DNA of 64,000 nt from Distichodus sexfasciatus (lineage: Eukaryota > Chordata > Actinopteri > Characiformes > Distichodontidae). Where the stretch lies: contig JAVGVS010000010.1 in the NCBI GenBank assembly GCA_032718565.1, positions 3,972,318-4,036,317 on the forward strand, in the 5' to 3' direction. A model generated the notes under the pieces. It was not told where the DNA came from. It saw nothing but the letters and a program-made list of their open reading frames with translations, and ran no database searches. The translations under genes and the position numbers were made by a program. Below are positions 28,801 to 37,425 of the stretch, piece after piece (position 1 is the stretch's first letter; each line of letters starts with the position of its first letter).

Positions 28801-31800
28801 AAACGCACAAAAACTTTTTTTTTTTTTTTGTAGGGCTTTCCAGGACCACCGGGATTCCCAGGACAGCAGGTAGAACTTAATTATCCAAGTTTTTAATCCC
28901 AGTGTAGTTCTTATCTTTGATAGTCTAGAGTCTAACTATTGACTCTGCTTTCAGGGAGTACCAGGATTCCCAGGGAAAATCGGTCCTGCTGGACCACCTG
29001 GACCAAAAGCAGAGCCGGTAGATATTAGTATTTATGATTCTGCTGTTTTCTGTTGGTAGATGAATTATTTGACGCAATCCAGGTATTACTCTGTGCTGGG
29101 AACTGATATGCTTGTTTGAATTGTACTCAAATATATGACTCACAGAGTTAGGAAATCCAGAGTCAAAATATAGAAATAATGGTTGAAGATTTGCTTCGTC
29201 TGTTTAATTTAAACAACAAAAAACTATCGCTTAGCTGTCTTAGGTAAAAACAAATACTTTGTCTTAAATAGAGATGGCAGTGAACCGATAAGTGGATTGG
29301 ATATCGGTCCGATAACGACTCAGAAAGCTGGATCGGGTATCGGTGGCATTGGGCCGATCTGTGGAGCCGATATGTAAATGTGTGCGTGCTCAATTCGTTA
29401 TGCATGGGAAGTGGCACTGCGGCTAAGCTGGTTTATTGTCCGATATTCATTCTAATTCGTACATATTGATATGACAATGATCAGAACAAGCAACACAACA
29501 TACTACAGCCTCAAAAGCAAATCACGTGATTATACTGTTCAATTTCCCTAACGACTTGCAAATCTCTGTGTTATTGATCGGTTTGGCACCACAGGATTAG
29601 GACCATCACAGACTACAGACCATTACAGAACTGTGTTTAAATGAATTGTTTTTGAGTTGTAATTTTAAGAATAAATCATTTAGCATGTAATTATTGCATT
29701 GTTTTAGTGAGGAAAACAGTATTTTTCTGTTTAAAAAAGATTCAGAGTGTATCAGATTTGTATCGTATCGGCAGATATCCAAATTTACAATATCGCCATC
29801 TGTATCGGGCATAAAAAAGTGGTATCGTGTCATTTCTAGTCTAAAACACAAACATTGAAGCAGTGAATGTGAATGGGGACCACCAGCTTTAATTCTTTGG
29901 CAGCATCTGTTCCTGTATGATCTTAGAAATCCATATGAATGGCCACGTTCATACAAAGATACAGCATAAAATATATATTTTTGTGCTTATATGAGTACAA
30001 ATATACTCCAATATTTGTATGTTATACACGTATAATAAATAAATTGTATATGTATTGTGCTTTTGTTTTTGGTGACCTGTTTAGATCTTGCATGATTTAG
30101 CAAAACCTATGTGAATAATGTCTAAATGATGTAAATCTTTTACATCTGGGTTGTGAATCTTTAAGTAAAAATCCCTGACTGGTCTTATTATTAACACTGG
30201 AAACTAGACTTACCCATCATACAGTGTGTTGTCATTTCATGTCTTGCTCATATAATCCAGTTCTCTCTATATTTCTCACATAGGGCAGTCCTGGACCTCA
30301 GGGCCAACAAGGACCTTTAGGCCCTCCTGGTCCTCCAGGACGTCCAGGCTTACAGGTGAGTGGAGAGTTCTGGAACTAGTACTTCTGATGCTAAAATCAC
30401 AACCATGTCTCAGTCAGGAACAGGAATCAGTAACAATATATAATGTGTGATGTCTCCAGGTGCTGTTTTAGTTTTACGCTTTATTTAATATGTCTGTTTG
30501 AGCAGGGTCCGCCCGGTGTAGAGGGACTTGATGGAAAGGATGGAAAACCAGGTCTAAGGGTGAGACGATTTTTAAAACTTGGTATTTAATATTTTTCAGT
30601 TTAAGTTTAAGATTGTTTGTGTTCAGTTATTTGTGAAGTGTACTTTCTTAGTCCTTATTGTTATATTGCTTGTGAAGTCTATTTAAGTCTTTTGTCATCC
30701 TCATCTTTCATTATCCCTTTTCAAAATAAAGGGTGAGCCAGGTCCCATTGGCCCTCCTGGACAAAGAGGAATGCCGGTATGAACAAATCCCTTCCAGTAT
30801 TTTCAGGCGTCTTTTCCGAGTTCTGAGCATTTATCGTCTCTCTCTTAACTTTGTCATTCCTCAAAGGAATGAGTGAAAGTATCAGCAGCTGAGTATTAGA
30901 ATTCTGCCGTCTCAACAAACACACAAACATGACAGATGGCTTGCTTTGGTGTGTGTGAGTTTCTGTGTATGTTAGTGTTGGATAGTTCTGATGTTGTTCT
31001 CTCTCCTGCCAGGGATTCAAGGGCATAAAAGGACACACAGGCTTCCCAGGACAAAAGGTGTGGAGAATGATTTTTCTCATCAGTTTATTAGTTTTCATAG
31101 AAAAAAATAAACATATCTATGTTTGTTGTTTCTTCTCATACCGTTTCTTCTCTACTTCCCCTCCTCGCTTTGTTTCTGCAGGGAGATGCTGGACTCCACG
31201 GCCCGCCTGGGGCAGCAGGAAGACCAGGGCTTGAGGTGAGATATTATTTTCTGTCCATCTTCACATATATATGTATTATGTCTTTATTATTCAGAGATAT
31301 TCAATGGCTTGGTACTGTGAGGGAAAATAAGGTTAGTGCCAGGCGGAAACACTTCTTTATTCATTTAGAATCCAACTGGATACAGAATAAAATTATTTGA
31401 TAACAAATAATGCATTTTTCTATATGTATTTTTTTCCTAAGAATTACTCTCCATCATTATAAAATGGAAAATAAATGTTTTTTAGGTCAATTGAAAATGA
31501 GGTAATACTGAAGTTTTGGCAAATTTTGAACCCATTTGACCTCGTTTTTTGCCAAATGAGCCTCCTTGGGAGAGAATTGCATTTCCCACAATCCCACAAT
31601 TTCGAGGTATAACTATGGCAAATTTGGTTTGTCAACATTGGAAAATTAATTTGAGGTGTTGTCTGAAATGCTTTTCTGCCCTGGCTCTGTCGTGCTGGCT
31701 CCATTGTGTGACTGTGGCAACTTATGCTAAACGAACGTTTGCATTCTTAAAATCTTTTGTTGCGTGTTCTGAAGGACTTCTGGTAATTAATGGGATTGCA

Positions 31801-34800
31801 GAAATGTATTAGAGAGAGGATAAACATGTGAAACAGAAAAATAATGTAATACATTATTTTTAAATATCTATTTAAACTCCAACTGTAACGGAATACAGTC
31901 ACCCATCATTTTTTAATCTGATTATTTCAGCACGTGTATTCTGTTACTCACCAGCACTATATATAGGTAGATATATGGATAAATCTATATAAATTTCATT
32001 TGGCACATGTTTCCAGGGTGACGCAGGTCCACCAGGGCCTCAGGGACCACCGGGTGCACCAGGACATCTGGTAAGGGTTTAAAGATGTCTCCCTTTCCCT
32101 TTTCTTTTTCATTTCATTAGGAAGACAGCAAATGATAATTAATGTGCTGTTCCCATATTATTCACTTCTCAGGGTGCTGCAGGTCCTCCAGGTCCACCAG
32201 GGCCAGCTGGACTTACTGGGTTGGTGAGTGAGCTAGTCAAACCAAACAGTTTAAAATGCTAATGATATGCCAACGAACTTAAGAAATGATTCTGTTCTTC
32301 TGTTATCACACAGGGCGTAAAAGGCGACAAAGGAGAATCAGGAGAGAGAGGGATGCTGGGAATGCCTGGATCTCCAGGAGCTCCCGGTCATCCAGGGCGT
32401 GCGGTGTGTGGTTAATTCTTTTGCAAGTTTACTCTCTTTAAATGTCAGTTAACTTTGAACCTGATCTGGAGGCTTCTTTGAAACAACGTTGTATAGTTAC
32501 CCACCTCAACAAACCTTAACAAAGAAAGGTAATGAGTGAGTAAATGCTCTTTATAAACACATTAAACATACATACTTTTTTGTGTTCTCAGGGAGAGCCT
32601 GGCAGCGACGGGGCAGCAGGCAAAGATGTAAGTTAGATTGTTTAGGTCATATGACCACAAGCCACTCTGCTCACTGCATTAACCTCATTAGCCTGTCAGT
32701 TTAGTTGCTGCCTCGCTTGCACACTTCCCAAATCACAGCGATTAAATCTCAGCAAATGCTTGTGTTTCAATCATCTCTCTAATCTGCTCTTAGGGTTCAC
32801 CAGGCCCGCAAGGGGAACATGGTCAACAGGGACAGAAGGTGTGTATGGATTTTATTTTACTTACCTTTACTCTTTTTTTTTTCACCGTCGACCTGTCAGT
32901 CAGGTGCTTCAGCAAGGCTGTAAAAATGTCATGCTCAGCTGTAATACAGACATCTTGAGTCGGCTGGAGCTATCAGTCTGACTGCAGTTCTGTGTAACAT
33001 GTGGAATGGATGAAGTGATGCAAGATGGTTCATTTAAACTGGGAGCAGGGAGTGGGTGGGGGGTGCTTGTCCGCCTACAAGCACTTAGCAGAACTCACTT
33101 GCTAATGCTATTGATTGTGTCATTTTTAAGTGGGTAGAGCTTAAATGCTTCTTTTGGAGATTAAAGGGCCGTGCTGTCATTTTTTTTTTGAAAGGTCCTG
33201 CCATATTGAATGATCTAATCAGTGAAAATAGTATGTCTATCAAAGACTGGTTATTTTCAGAAATAAGATCTAGAAAATGCTCTGTGAATGCTCCGTAAAT
33301 TGGACAGTTGTTAGTGTAATGGTTAGGGAGTTGGCCCCGTAATCTGAAGATGGCCGGTTCAAGTCCAAGACCGGTAAAGGTACTCATGAGGAAAATAGTG
33401 TCCCCAAGCACTGCCAAAAAAGGTGTTCACTGCTCTTTCATGGATGGGTCAAACACAGAGGTCACATTTTGTTGTGGTGCACTGTGTGCTGTGCTGTGGT
33501 GTGTTCACAATGACAAATAATCATTCACTCACTTAAATTGTCCAGGTGTTATCAACAAAAATTGAAGAATCAGAATCGAATGTTATGTTAACTTAAAGCT
33601 TGAAATCAGTTGAAACTAGAAGTGTTTGGGTCTTTAGATTTATACTGCTGATTTCCACATTTTTTGTTTTCCAGGGTGATGCTGGGACGCCAGGGCCGAG
33701 GGGTCAACCAGGAGAGCGCGGCCGCCCCGGACCACCAGGAGGAGCAGGTTACTCCTCTAAAGACTCTGGAGTAATCATGGGTCCAGCTGGGCCTCGTGGA
33801 GAGAGAGGTAGCCCTGGCTCCCCTGGACAGGATGGAGCTCCCGGTCCAGCAGGAATGCCAGGAAAAGATGTGAGTCAGACGAATCAAACGAACTATAATA
33901 ACTAGCTGGAGGAGTTGCAAATTGGGTGTCTTTTTGAAGTCTTGAAGCCATGCTTATGTTCCTTACTTTCTATTATCAGGCTGCTGTCAACTATGATGAG
34001 ATCAGGGATTTCATCAGACAGCAAGTCTTAAAGATCTTTGATGGTGAGGACGTCTCTCGGCTGTCTTTTCTTTTTCGTGCCGTATGTCTGAAAATAAGTC
34101 ATAAAAAAGTGATAAGCGATTTCTTCAGGTCAAATTGAGATTGTGTTGATGTTGTCATAAACATCTTCAAACATCAGTTATTCTCGTACAGCGATGGGTT
34201 TCATTTGAACACATTTTTACTTGTAAGTCTTTAACTTTCTTCTCTTTTCTTCAGAGCGAATGGCCTACTACATGTCTCGCATTCAGATGCCTGTAGAGAT
34301 GGTAGCGTCCCCTGGCCGACCCGGACCTCCTGGAAAAGACGGGAGCCCAGGGCAGGCTGGACCCCCGGGGATGCCGGGTCGGCCTGGACAGATCGGAAGA
34401 GAGGGGAGACAAGGACCTATGGGACCTCCAGGTAACAAAAATGCCGTCTTTTTGATTGTTTTTCTTCCAAATTAATCCCCTACTCACCGCATTTGCCCTT
34501 CTGCTCCTAATTGGATTATGAAAATACCTGCAGGTATACGAGGCATAAAAGGAGACAAAGGAGATAAGGGTGTGGGAGAGATGGGAGACGTTGGACCCCC
34601 AGGTGCTCCAGGTAAGACTCCTGATAGGACAAGATAGAAATACTGGGGTTAGATTGAAGTTAACTTGTGTGGGCAATAGCATTGGTGATTATAAGGTTGA
34701 GTAGCGAGAAGGTCCTGGGTTCGCATCCCATGGTTTCTGTGTGGAGTTTGTATGGTCCGAACGAACGAACGAGCGAACGAACGAACGAACGTCGCTCTAG

Positions 34801-35112
34801 ATAAGAGCGTCTGCTGAATTATAAATAACATAAATGTAAATTTTCTGTCTTCATCCCTTTAACTTTGATTACTTTTTCCCACTTTCCATTTTGTCTCTTT
34901 CTGTCTTTCCCTCAGGCATGCCTGGACCTCCTGGTTATGGAAAGATGGGACCACCAGGACCCTCTGGCCAGCAGGGCATTCCTGGCATTCCTGGACCTTC
35001 AGGATCCCCTGGAACGAAGGGCAAAGATGGTCATTGTCACCCCTCAGACTGTATGAGTGGACCTGTGGAATACAACCCCAAGGGTCCACCAGTCAAAGGC
35101 CCCATGTACTAG
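1..35112 (+). CDS. col16a1: col16a1, collagen alpha-1(XVI) chain, 5'-truncated (53 exons in window)
   Basis: Secreted FACIT collagen chain that forms homotrimers in the extracellular matrix. Joined exons give about 1156 residues of Gly-X-Y helix broken by NC segments, ending at a TAG at 35110-35112. Identification rests on NC motifs remembered from human COL16A1: [20 protein letters not shown] followed by ERMAYY, PGYGKMG and the tail HCHPSDC. Nearly all exons start with a whole GGN codon and are multiples of 9 bp (36, 45, 54, 72), with GT-AG introns in phase 0. Only the last four exons carry split codons. The N-terminal NC11/TSPN domain and first helices lie left of position 1. The gene converges on col9a2. 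Human COL16A1 is about 1600 residues, so roughly 70% is present. COL19A1 is the closest paralogue but fits the NC motifs less well. Confidence 0.95.
2300..2425. repeat. GAGACC-rich degenerate repeat
   Basis: Degenerate tandem of GAGACC/GAGACT hexamers; a related stretch occurs at 3705-3860. The two flank the MITE at 2574-3040 and the repeat at 3129-3418, so they may be the ends of one larger, nested element. Confidence 0.45.
2574..3040. mobile_element. MITE with perfect 19-bp terminal inverted repeats
   Basis: CATATGTGACCCTCCACGG at 2574-2592 is exactly inverted at 3022-3040, bounding 467 bp in a col16a1 intron. The interior has no open frame of note. Non-autonomous DNA transposon; superfamily not determined. 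Confidence 0.8.
3129..3418. repeat. dispersed repeat, copy 1
   Basis: About 290 bp that recur at 31317-31590 in the same orientation: shared AATAAGGTTAGTGCCAGGC, AAACACTTCTTTAT, CATTATAAAATGGAAAATAA and TCAATTGAAAATGA blocks. Unclassified. Confidence 0.75.
5120..5606. mobile_element. MITE with imperfect inverted ends and internal CGCCGG sub-repeats
   Basis: Left end TACCATATATCTTCTAGTAG and right end (inverted) TACCGTATATCTTCCAATAG match with three differences, bounding about 490 bp. Inside, units of the form AATAAACGCCGGTCTC / AATAGTAGCCGGTCTC repeat near both ends, and TACCGTA motifs fill the centre. It lies in a col16a1 intron. Confidence 0.7.
7418..7453 (+). mobile_element. SINE head fragment (tRNA-derived)
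   Basis: GGGGCAGTTGGTGGCGTAAC head of the local SINE family; the body diverges or is replaced after about 36 bp. Sense to col16a1. Confidence 0.55.
8002..8152. repeat. fish dispersed repeat (ATTCATTCATTATCTAAACC family)
   Basis: Reads ATTATCTAAACCGCTTATTCC then GAGTCGCGGGG and GAGCCTATCCCAG, a widespread fish repeat. A fragment of the same type is at 63498-63555. Confidence 0.6.
12318..12480. repeat. dispersed repeat shared with 25016-25160
   Basis: CCAAAATGAAAACA, then a TTATATTGAACA-like block and GTCTGGTTTAGCTCAGGA recur at 25016-25160 in the same orientation with moderate divergence. Confidence 0.5.
12559..13030 (-). mobile_element. possible LINE 3' fragment
   Basis: A (TTTGG)n patch followed on the minus strand by an open frame reading [20 protein letters not shown], then [13 protein letters not shown]. 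This resembles the SNTKR...SF.PRA....N C-terminal signature of many fish non-LTR reverse transcriptases. No catalytic domain is present. Confidence 0.35.
13851..13884 (+). repeat. (GT)17 directly upstream of the 27-bp col16a1 exon
   Basis: Perfect run of 17 GT units, then six T and CTGTCTTTCAG at the acceptor of the exon at 13901. Confidence 0.95.
13991..14026 (+). repeat. (TG)n downstream of the 27-bp col16a1 exon
   Basis: TG run with two CG substitutions, starting 63 bases after the end of the 27-bp exon. Confidence 0.93.
14830..15050 (+). mobile_element. tRNA-derived SINE
   Basis: Full-length but diverged copy in sense orientation in a col16a1 intron: tRNA-like head, decayed B box (GGTTTAAATCC), then the body with CATGAGCAAGGTACTG and the GTGTTCACAATGACAAATAATC tail. 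Confidence 0.8.
15837..16160. repeat. dispersed repeat shared with 40240-40440
   Basis: AAACCAGCTGACATCTC, GCACTTGCTTGGCGG and the GATCAATGT end recur near 40315-40430. Unclassified transposon-derived sequence in a col16a1 intron and in the last col9a2 intron. Confidence 0.45.
16794..16825 (+). repeat. (GT)n microsatellite
   Basis: GT run with one interruption, about 130 bases after the exon ending at 16665. Confidence 0.9.
17830..21503 (+). other. col16a1: col16a1 exons 25-29 of window: long NC domain with four or more cysteines
   Basis: Exons: 17830-17883, 20078-20116, 20821-20937, 21231-21272, 21426-21503. After one helical exon, the 39-bp exon at 20078 ([13 protein letters not shown]) has no Gly-X-Y at all and is rich in Ser/Asp. 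It occupies the place of the human LTAELGSLPIEQ stretch but shares almost no sequence with it. The next exon has VVCGDC, then LDNCER, the third starts with CRERLQ, and the last has NACTG before triplets resume. CGDC and LDNC are shared with human. The 39-bp exon is the least certain of the set, because it is short and recognised by position, splice sites and frame only. Confidence 0.82.
22162..22185 (+). repeat. (GT)12 upstream of a col16a1 acceptor
   Basis: Perfect run ending 11 bases before the acceptor of the exon at 22197. Confidence 0.93.
22800..22990 (+). mobile_element. tRNA-derived SINE, 5'-truncated
   Basis: Body and tail of the same family (CTCATGAGCAAGGTAC, CAAATGCAGAGGTCA, TTCACAATAACTAATAATCAC). 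Sense to col16a1. A second tRNA-like unit of another family follows at 22991-23095. Confidence 0.7.
23191..23824. mobile_element. candidate MITE next to a col16a1 acceptor
   Basis: Starts TAAAGGTCCTTTATTATGAA and ends with the inverted form GTGACCTTTAT. About 630 bp with no coding frame. It ends only about 37 bases before the exon at 23862, so it may supply the branch-point region of that intron. Boundaries are approximate. Confidence 0.45.
24783..25016 (+). mobile_element. tRNA-derived SINE
   Basis: Good copy: GGGGCAGTTAGTGGCATCAC head, intact B box (GGTTCGAATCC), body and CAATAATCACTCGC tail. Sense to col16a1. Confidence 0.85.
25486..25650 (+). mobile_element. LINE 3' tail (L2-like)
   Basis: TTTTTCCTTGCCACTGTCGCC and TGTAAAGCGCTTTGTGACAA are the usual 3' UTR of fish L2-like LINEs. 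A shorter relative with GTAAAGTGCTTTGTGACAAT is at 51410-51480. Confidence 0.55.
27356..27808. mobile_element. MITE with CAG-ended inverted repeats (hAT-like)
   Basis: CAGTCCCTCCAGGATTTC at the left is inverted at the right end with one difference (CAGACCCTCCAGGATTTC), bounding 453 bp in a col16a1 intron. TTAATA occurs on both flanks but does not line up as a clean 8-bp duplication. Confidence 0.7.
27893..28063 (+). mobile_element. second SINE family, tRNA-like head
   Basis: GCGACTAAGAGGTTGTGGGTTCAAGTC gives a tRNA-like arm and B box, followed by about 130 bp of body. Different from the main family. Sense to col16a1. Confidence 0.45.
29269..29838. mobile_element. hAT-like non-autonomous element with 8-bp target duplication
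   Basis: Flanked by GTCTTAAA (29261-29268) and GTCTAAAA (29839-29846), an 8-bp target duplication with one mismatch. Ends are TAGAGATGGCA and inverted TAGAAATGACA. The interior has the TCGGTATCGG-type motifs common in fish hAT derivatives. Bases 38083-38370 are a partial relative. Confidence 0.7.
31317..31590. repeat. dispersed repeat, copy 2
   Basis: Second copy of the repeat at 3129-3418, in the same orientation, diverged by small indels and substitutions and lying in another col16a1 intron. Confidence 0.75.
33299..33530 (+). mobile_element. tRNA-derived SINE
   Basis: Same family in sense orientation within a col16a1 intron, with head (ACAGTTGTTAGTGTAATGG), B-box region (GGTTCAAGTCC) and tail ATAATCATTCAC. 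Confidence 0.8.
34682..34836 (+). mobile_element. third SINE-like copy with interrupted middle
   Basis: tRNA-like arm with GGGTTCGCATCCC, then a (GAAC)n tract at 34758-34792 and the common fish SINE tail CTAGATAAGAGCGTCTGCTGA followed by AAATGTAAAT. Related tails are seen at 4131-4190 and, inverted, at 2190-2230. Confidence 0.5.
34758..34792 (+). repeat. (GAAC)n microsatellite
   Basis: About eight tetranucleotide units with one GAGC variant, inside the SINE-like copy at 34682-34836. Confidence 0.9.
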
Positions 35113-36430
35113 GGAGACAGAGAAGAGAGTAAACGAGAGAGTTTGAGGTAACAAGAGAGGTTTAAAATTCAAAGGATGAGAGCCAAAGATCAGCATTCTC
35201 CACACTACCACTGAATTTGCCTTTTAGTGCCACCTGATAACACTCCTGGAAGTGGAATCATTGGGATTTGTTTTCACCGTATTATGGCAAATGCTACTGG
35301 GCCAAATTGCTGTCTAACCACCAAAGGAACCCTGTATAAGCTATTTGTGAACCAAAGGCTTTTCTTTTTCGCTTCATCCATAACCAGCAGTGCAGAAAGG
35401 CTACAAACTCTCTTGGAATACCTGGTTTCTCATTCATCATTCTTCTCTTTTATTTTGGAGTTTTTCAACAGCCCTTTTGATGTTTGTTTATCGATGCTTG
35501 ACTTCAGACTCATGGAATAAGAGCCCTTTCGTTCTCCAACTTCACTACCTTCAGCGTACAGATTTATTGGCTACGACAGTATAAAAAGTTTTCAAAAGTT
35601 GGTTTATGAGCCACTTTAATTCCTAGTTAACTTTTTTCCAGCTCTGAAATGCTTACACTGCAAATAACTTACCAAATTTGGTTTCTTTTTTGGCAGCTGC
35701 TGTGTCTTTCCGGGTTTTTTGCGATACTGAGTCATTGTGACGGCATCTCTTTGACAATATTTCTATTGACTATCATTTTCATTCTAGATGTTTTAAAAGA
35801 AAGTCTCTTTGATCTTTATGGGCCAAATATTGTAGAATATTACAATATACTTGCTGTTCTTCCCCAGTTGACCATTCTCTGTTAACGTACATTCTCCGTT
35901 AACAAAATATCATTATGAGGACTTGTGGTGTACATATTTGTATATTACATTATGCAATTGCTTTTTATACATTTTTAATTGATTGTCATTGGCATTTCTT
36001 ATTATTTTTCGCCAGTGTCATCTTGGATATTGTGGTATTTTAAGAGCACTAAACAAATTGCAATTTTGTAAATTTGGTTGGAATTTATATAGAAATTGAA
36101 GTTAATATCTTGTTTACTTGAGTTAAGAAAACACTTTACACAATGAAATAATGTGGAAATATTCAGAAAAATCCTCCATCGCGTCATTCTATTGAGTCTC
36201 CCAGCTCCACCACTCTAATGCTTTTTAAACTTGAATTCCTTTGTTTGATATGCTGTACCACTTTCAGGTAAACCACATGCTTCCTCTTAAATATTCCTTT
36301 GCTTTTGACATGCTTTTATCATCCCGAGTTTACTGTGCTTTCATATCTGTCCTGAGAAAAACATCAGCCTCCCTCATCGTTTTATTGTTTTTATGTCATA
36401 TTAAAGCTCACCTGAGTTCCTGCCGTTAAA
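35113..36430 (+). other. col16a1: col16a1 3' untranslated region (putative)
   Basis: AT-rich, non-repetitive sequence follows the TAG without collagen coding potential in any frame. An ATTAAA hexamer at 36400-36405 is the first good poly(A) signal on this strand, which would give a UTR of about 1.3 kb. A canonical AATAAA lies much further on at 37937-37942, beyond the minisatellite, and could serve a longer isoform. The end is therefore a guess. Short open frames here are read as chance. Confidence 0.5.
36400..36405 (+). terminator. candidate poly(A) signal (ATTAAA) for col16a1
   Basis: ATTAAA in a T-rich context about 1.29 kb after the col16a1 stop codon. It is the commonest variant of the polyadenylation hexamer. 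The next canonical hexamer is over 1.5 kb downstream, past the (TG)n tract and minisatellite. Confidence 0.35.
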
Positions 36431-36504
36431 CCCACTGCTGTGTCACCTGGCGTCCAACTCCATGCATTTACAATCAGCACTTTATCCTCTCTCTGTTGTG
36501 TTGT

Positions 36505-36510
<6 letters not shown>

Positions 36511-36563
<53 letters not shown>
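36511..36563 (+). repeat. (GT)n microsatellite, about 26 units
   Basis: Perfect GT dinucleotide run directly downstream of the proposed col16a1 3' UTR and just before the minisatellite. Likely polymorphic. Confidence 0.95.
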
Positions 36564-36567
<4 letters not shown>

Positions 36568-36619
36568 TGGTAGTGTTTGTTCTTCACATGTGATGACCAA
36601 GTGTAGCAGACCAAAATGT

Positions 36620-37425
36620 GTTGGTGGATGTGAGTGTGAGTACGGGGATGGGTGTGAGTGGGTGAGTGAGTGAGGGGATGGGTGTGAGTGAGGGGATGGG
36701 TGTGAGTTGGTGAGTGAGTGAGGGGATGGATGGGTGTGAGTTGGTGAGTGAGTGAGGGGATGGATGGGTGTGAGTGGGTGAGTGAGTGTGGGGATGGGTG
36801 TGAGTGGGTGAGAGGATATGTGTGAGTGGGTGAGGGGATGTGTGTGAGTGGGTGAGTGGATGGGTGTGAGTGGGTGAGGGGATGGGTGTGAGTTGGTGAG
36901 TGAGTGAGGGGATGGGTGTGAGTGGGTGAGAGGATATGTGTGAGTGTGTGAGTATGAGTGAGGGCATGGGTGTGAGTGAGTGGGTGAGAGGATATGTGTG
37001 AGTGTGTGAGTATGAATGAGGGGATGGGTGTGAGTGAGTGAGTGAGGGGATGGGTGTGAGTGAGTGAGTCAGGGGATGGGTGTGAGTGAGTGAGTGAGGG
37101 GATGGGTGTGAGCGAGTATGAGTGAGGGGATGGGTGTGAGTGAGTGAGTGAGGGCATGGGTGTGAGTGAGTGAGTGAGTGAGTGAGGGGATGGGTGTGAG
37201 CGAGTATGAGTGAGGGGATGGGTGTGAGTGTGTATGAGTGAGGGGATGGGTGTGAGTGGGTGAGGGTGAGGGGGTGGGTTTGAGTGAGTGAGTGGGTGAG
37301 GGTGAGTGAGGGGATGGGTGTGAGTGGGTGAGGGTGAGTGAGGGGATGGGTGTGAGTGGGTGAGTGTGAGTGAGGGGAAGGGTGTGAGGGTGGGTGAGGG
37401 TATGGGTTTGAGTGAGTGTGAAAGA
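36620..37425 (+). repeat. G-rich minisatellite between the convergent collagen genes
   Basis: About 0.8 kb of degenerate tandem units built from GTGAGTGAGTGAGGGGATGG and GTGTGAGTGGGTGA blocks. Unit length varies (roughly 20-35 bp) because of differing numbers of the GTGA sub-repeat. The + strand is almost free of C and full of GGGG and GGG runs. The minus strand is open in two frames for about 300 codons ([12 protein letters not shown] repeats), a by-product of the repeat rather than a gene. It sits in the 4.7 kb gap between the two collagen stop codons. Confidence 0.95.

Larger units (their letters stand above)
22197..33869 (+). other. col16a1: col16a1 exons 30-49 of window: long triple-helical domain
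   Basis: Exons: 22197-22241, 23862-23906, 26698-26751, 27048-27101, 28132-28185, 28305-28349, 28549-28602, 28834-28869, 28955-29017, 30284-30355, 30506-30559, 30732-30776, 31013-31057, 31182-31235, 32017-32070, 32173-32223, 32314-32403, 32592-32627, 32794-32838, 33675-33869. All are phase 0 and most are 45 or 54 bp. Two interruptions match the human chain in place: PGPKAEP at 29017 (human PQAEK) and the 17-codon exon at 32173 that ends TGL before GVK. Human-like blocks include [11 protein letters not shown] (30506). The last exon is unusually long (195 bp) and contains a ten-residue interruption, [10 protein letters not shown], that I do not recall in human. Confidence 0.92.
33980..35112 (+). 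other. col16a1: col16a1 last four exons: NC2, COL1 and NC1 with stop
   Basis: Exons: 33980-34043, 34255-34431, 34534-34611, 34916-35112. They encode NC2 ([18 protein letters not shown], then [16 protein letters not shown]). This is the best conserved stretch of the gene and looks like a short helical trimerisation segment next to COL1. COL1 follows (about 35 triplets, with PGYGKMG), and then the terminal NC1 with Cys-x4-Cys (HCHPSDC) and a Pro/Lys-rich tail ending in GPMY. Here the introns split glycine or acidic codons after one base, unlike the phase-0 introns upstream. The switch is consistent with a C-terminal module of separate origin. The stop is TAG at 35110. Confidence 0.95.

Noticed and set aside
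1..35112. Assignment of the plus-strand gene to col19a1
   Set aside because: The NYDEI..FIRQ / ERMAYY NC2, the CxxC heads and the HCHPSDC tail match remembered COL16A1.
36511..37425. CRISPR-like or telomeric array
   Set aside because: Units are contiguous and vary in length without spacers, and the motif is not TTAGGG; it is an ordinary minisatellite beside a dinucleotide repeat.
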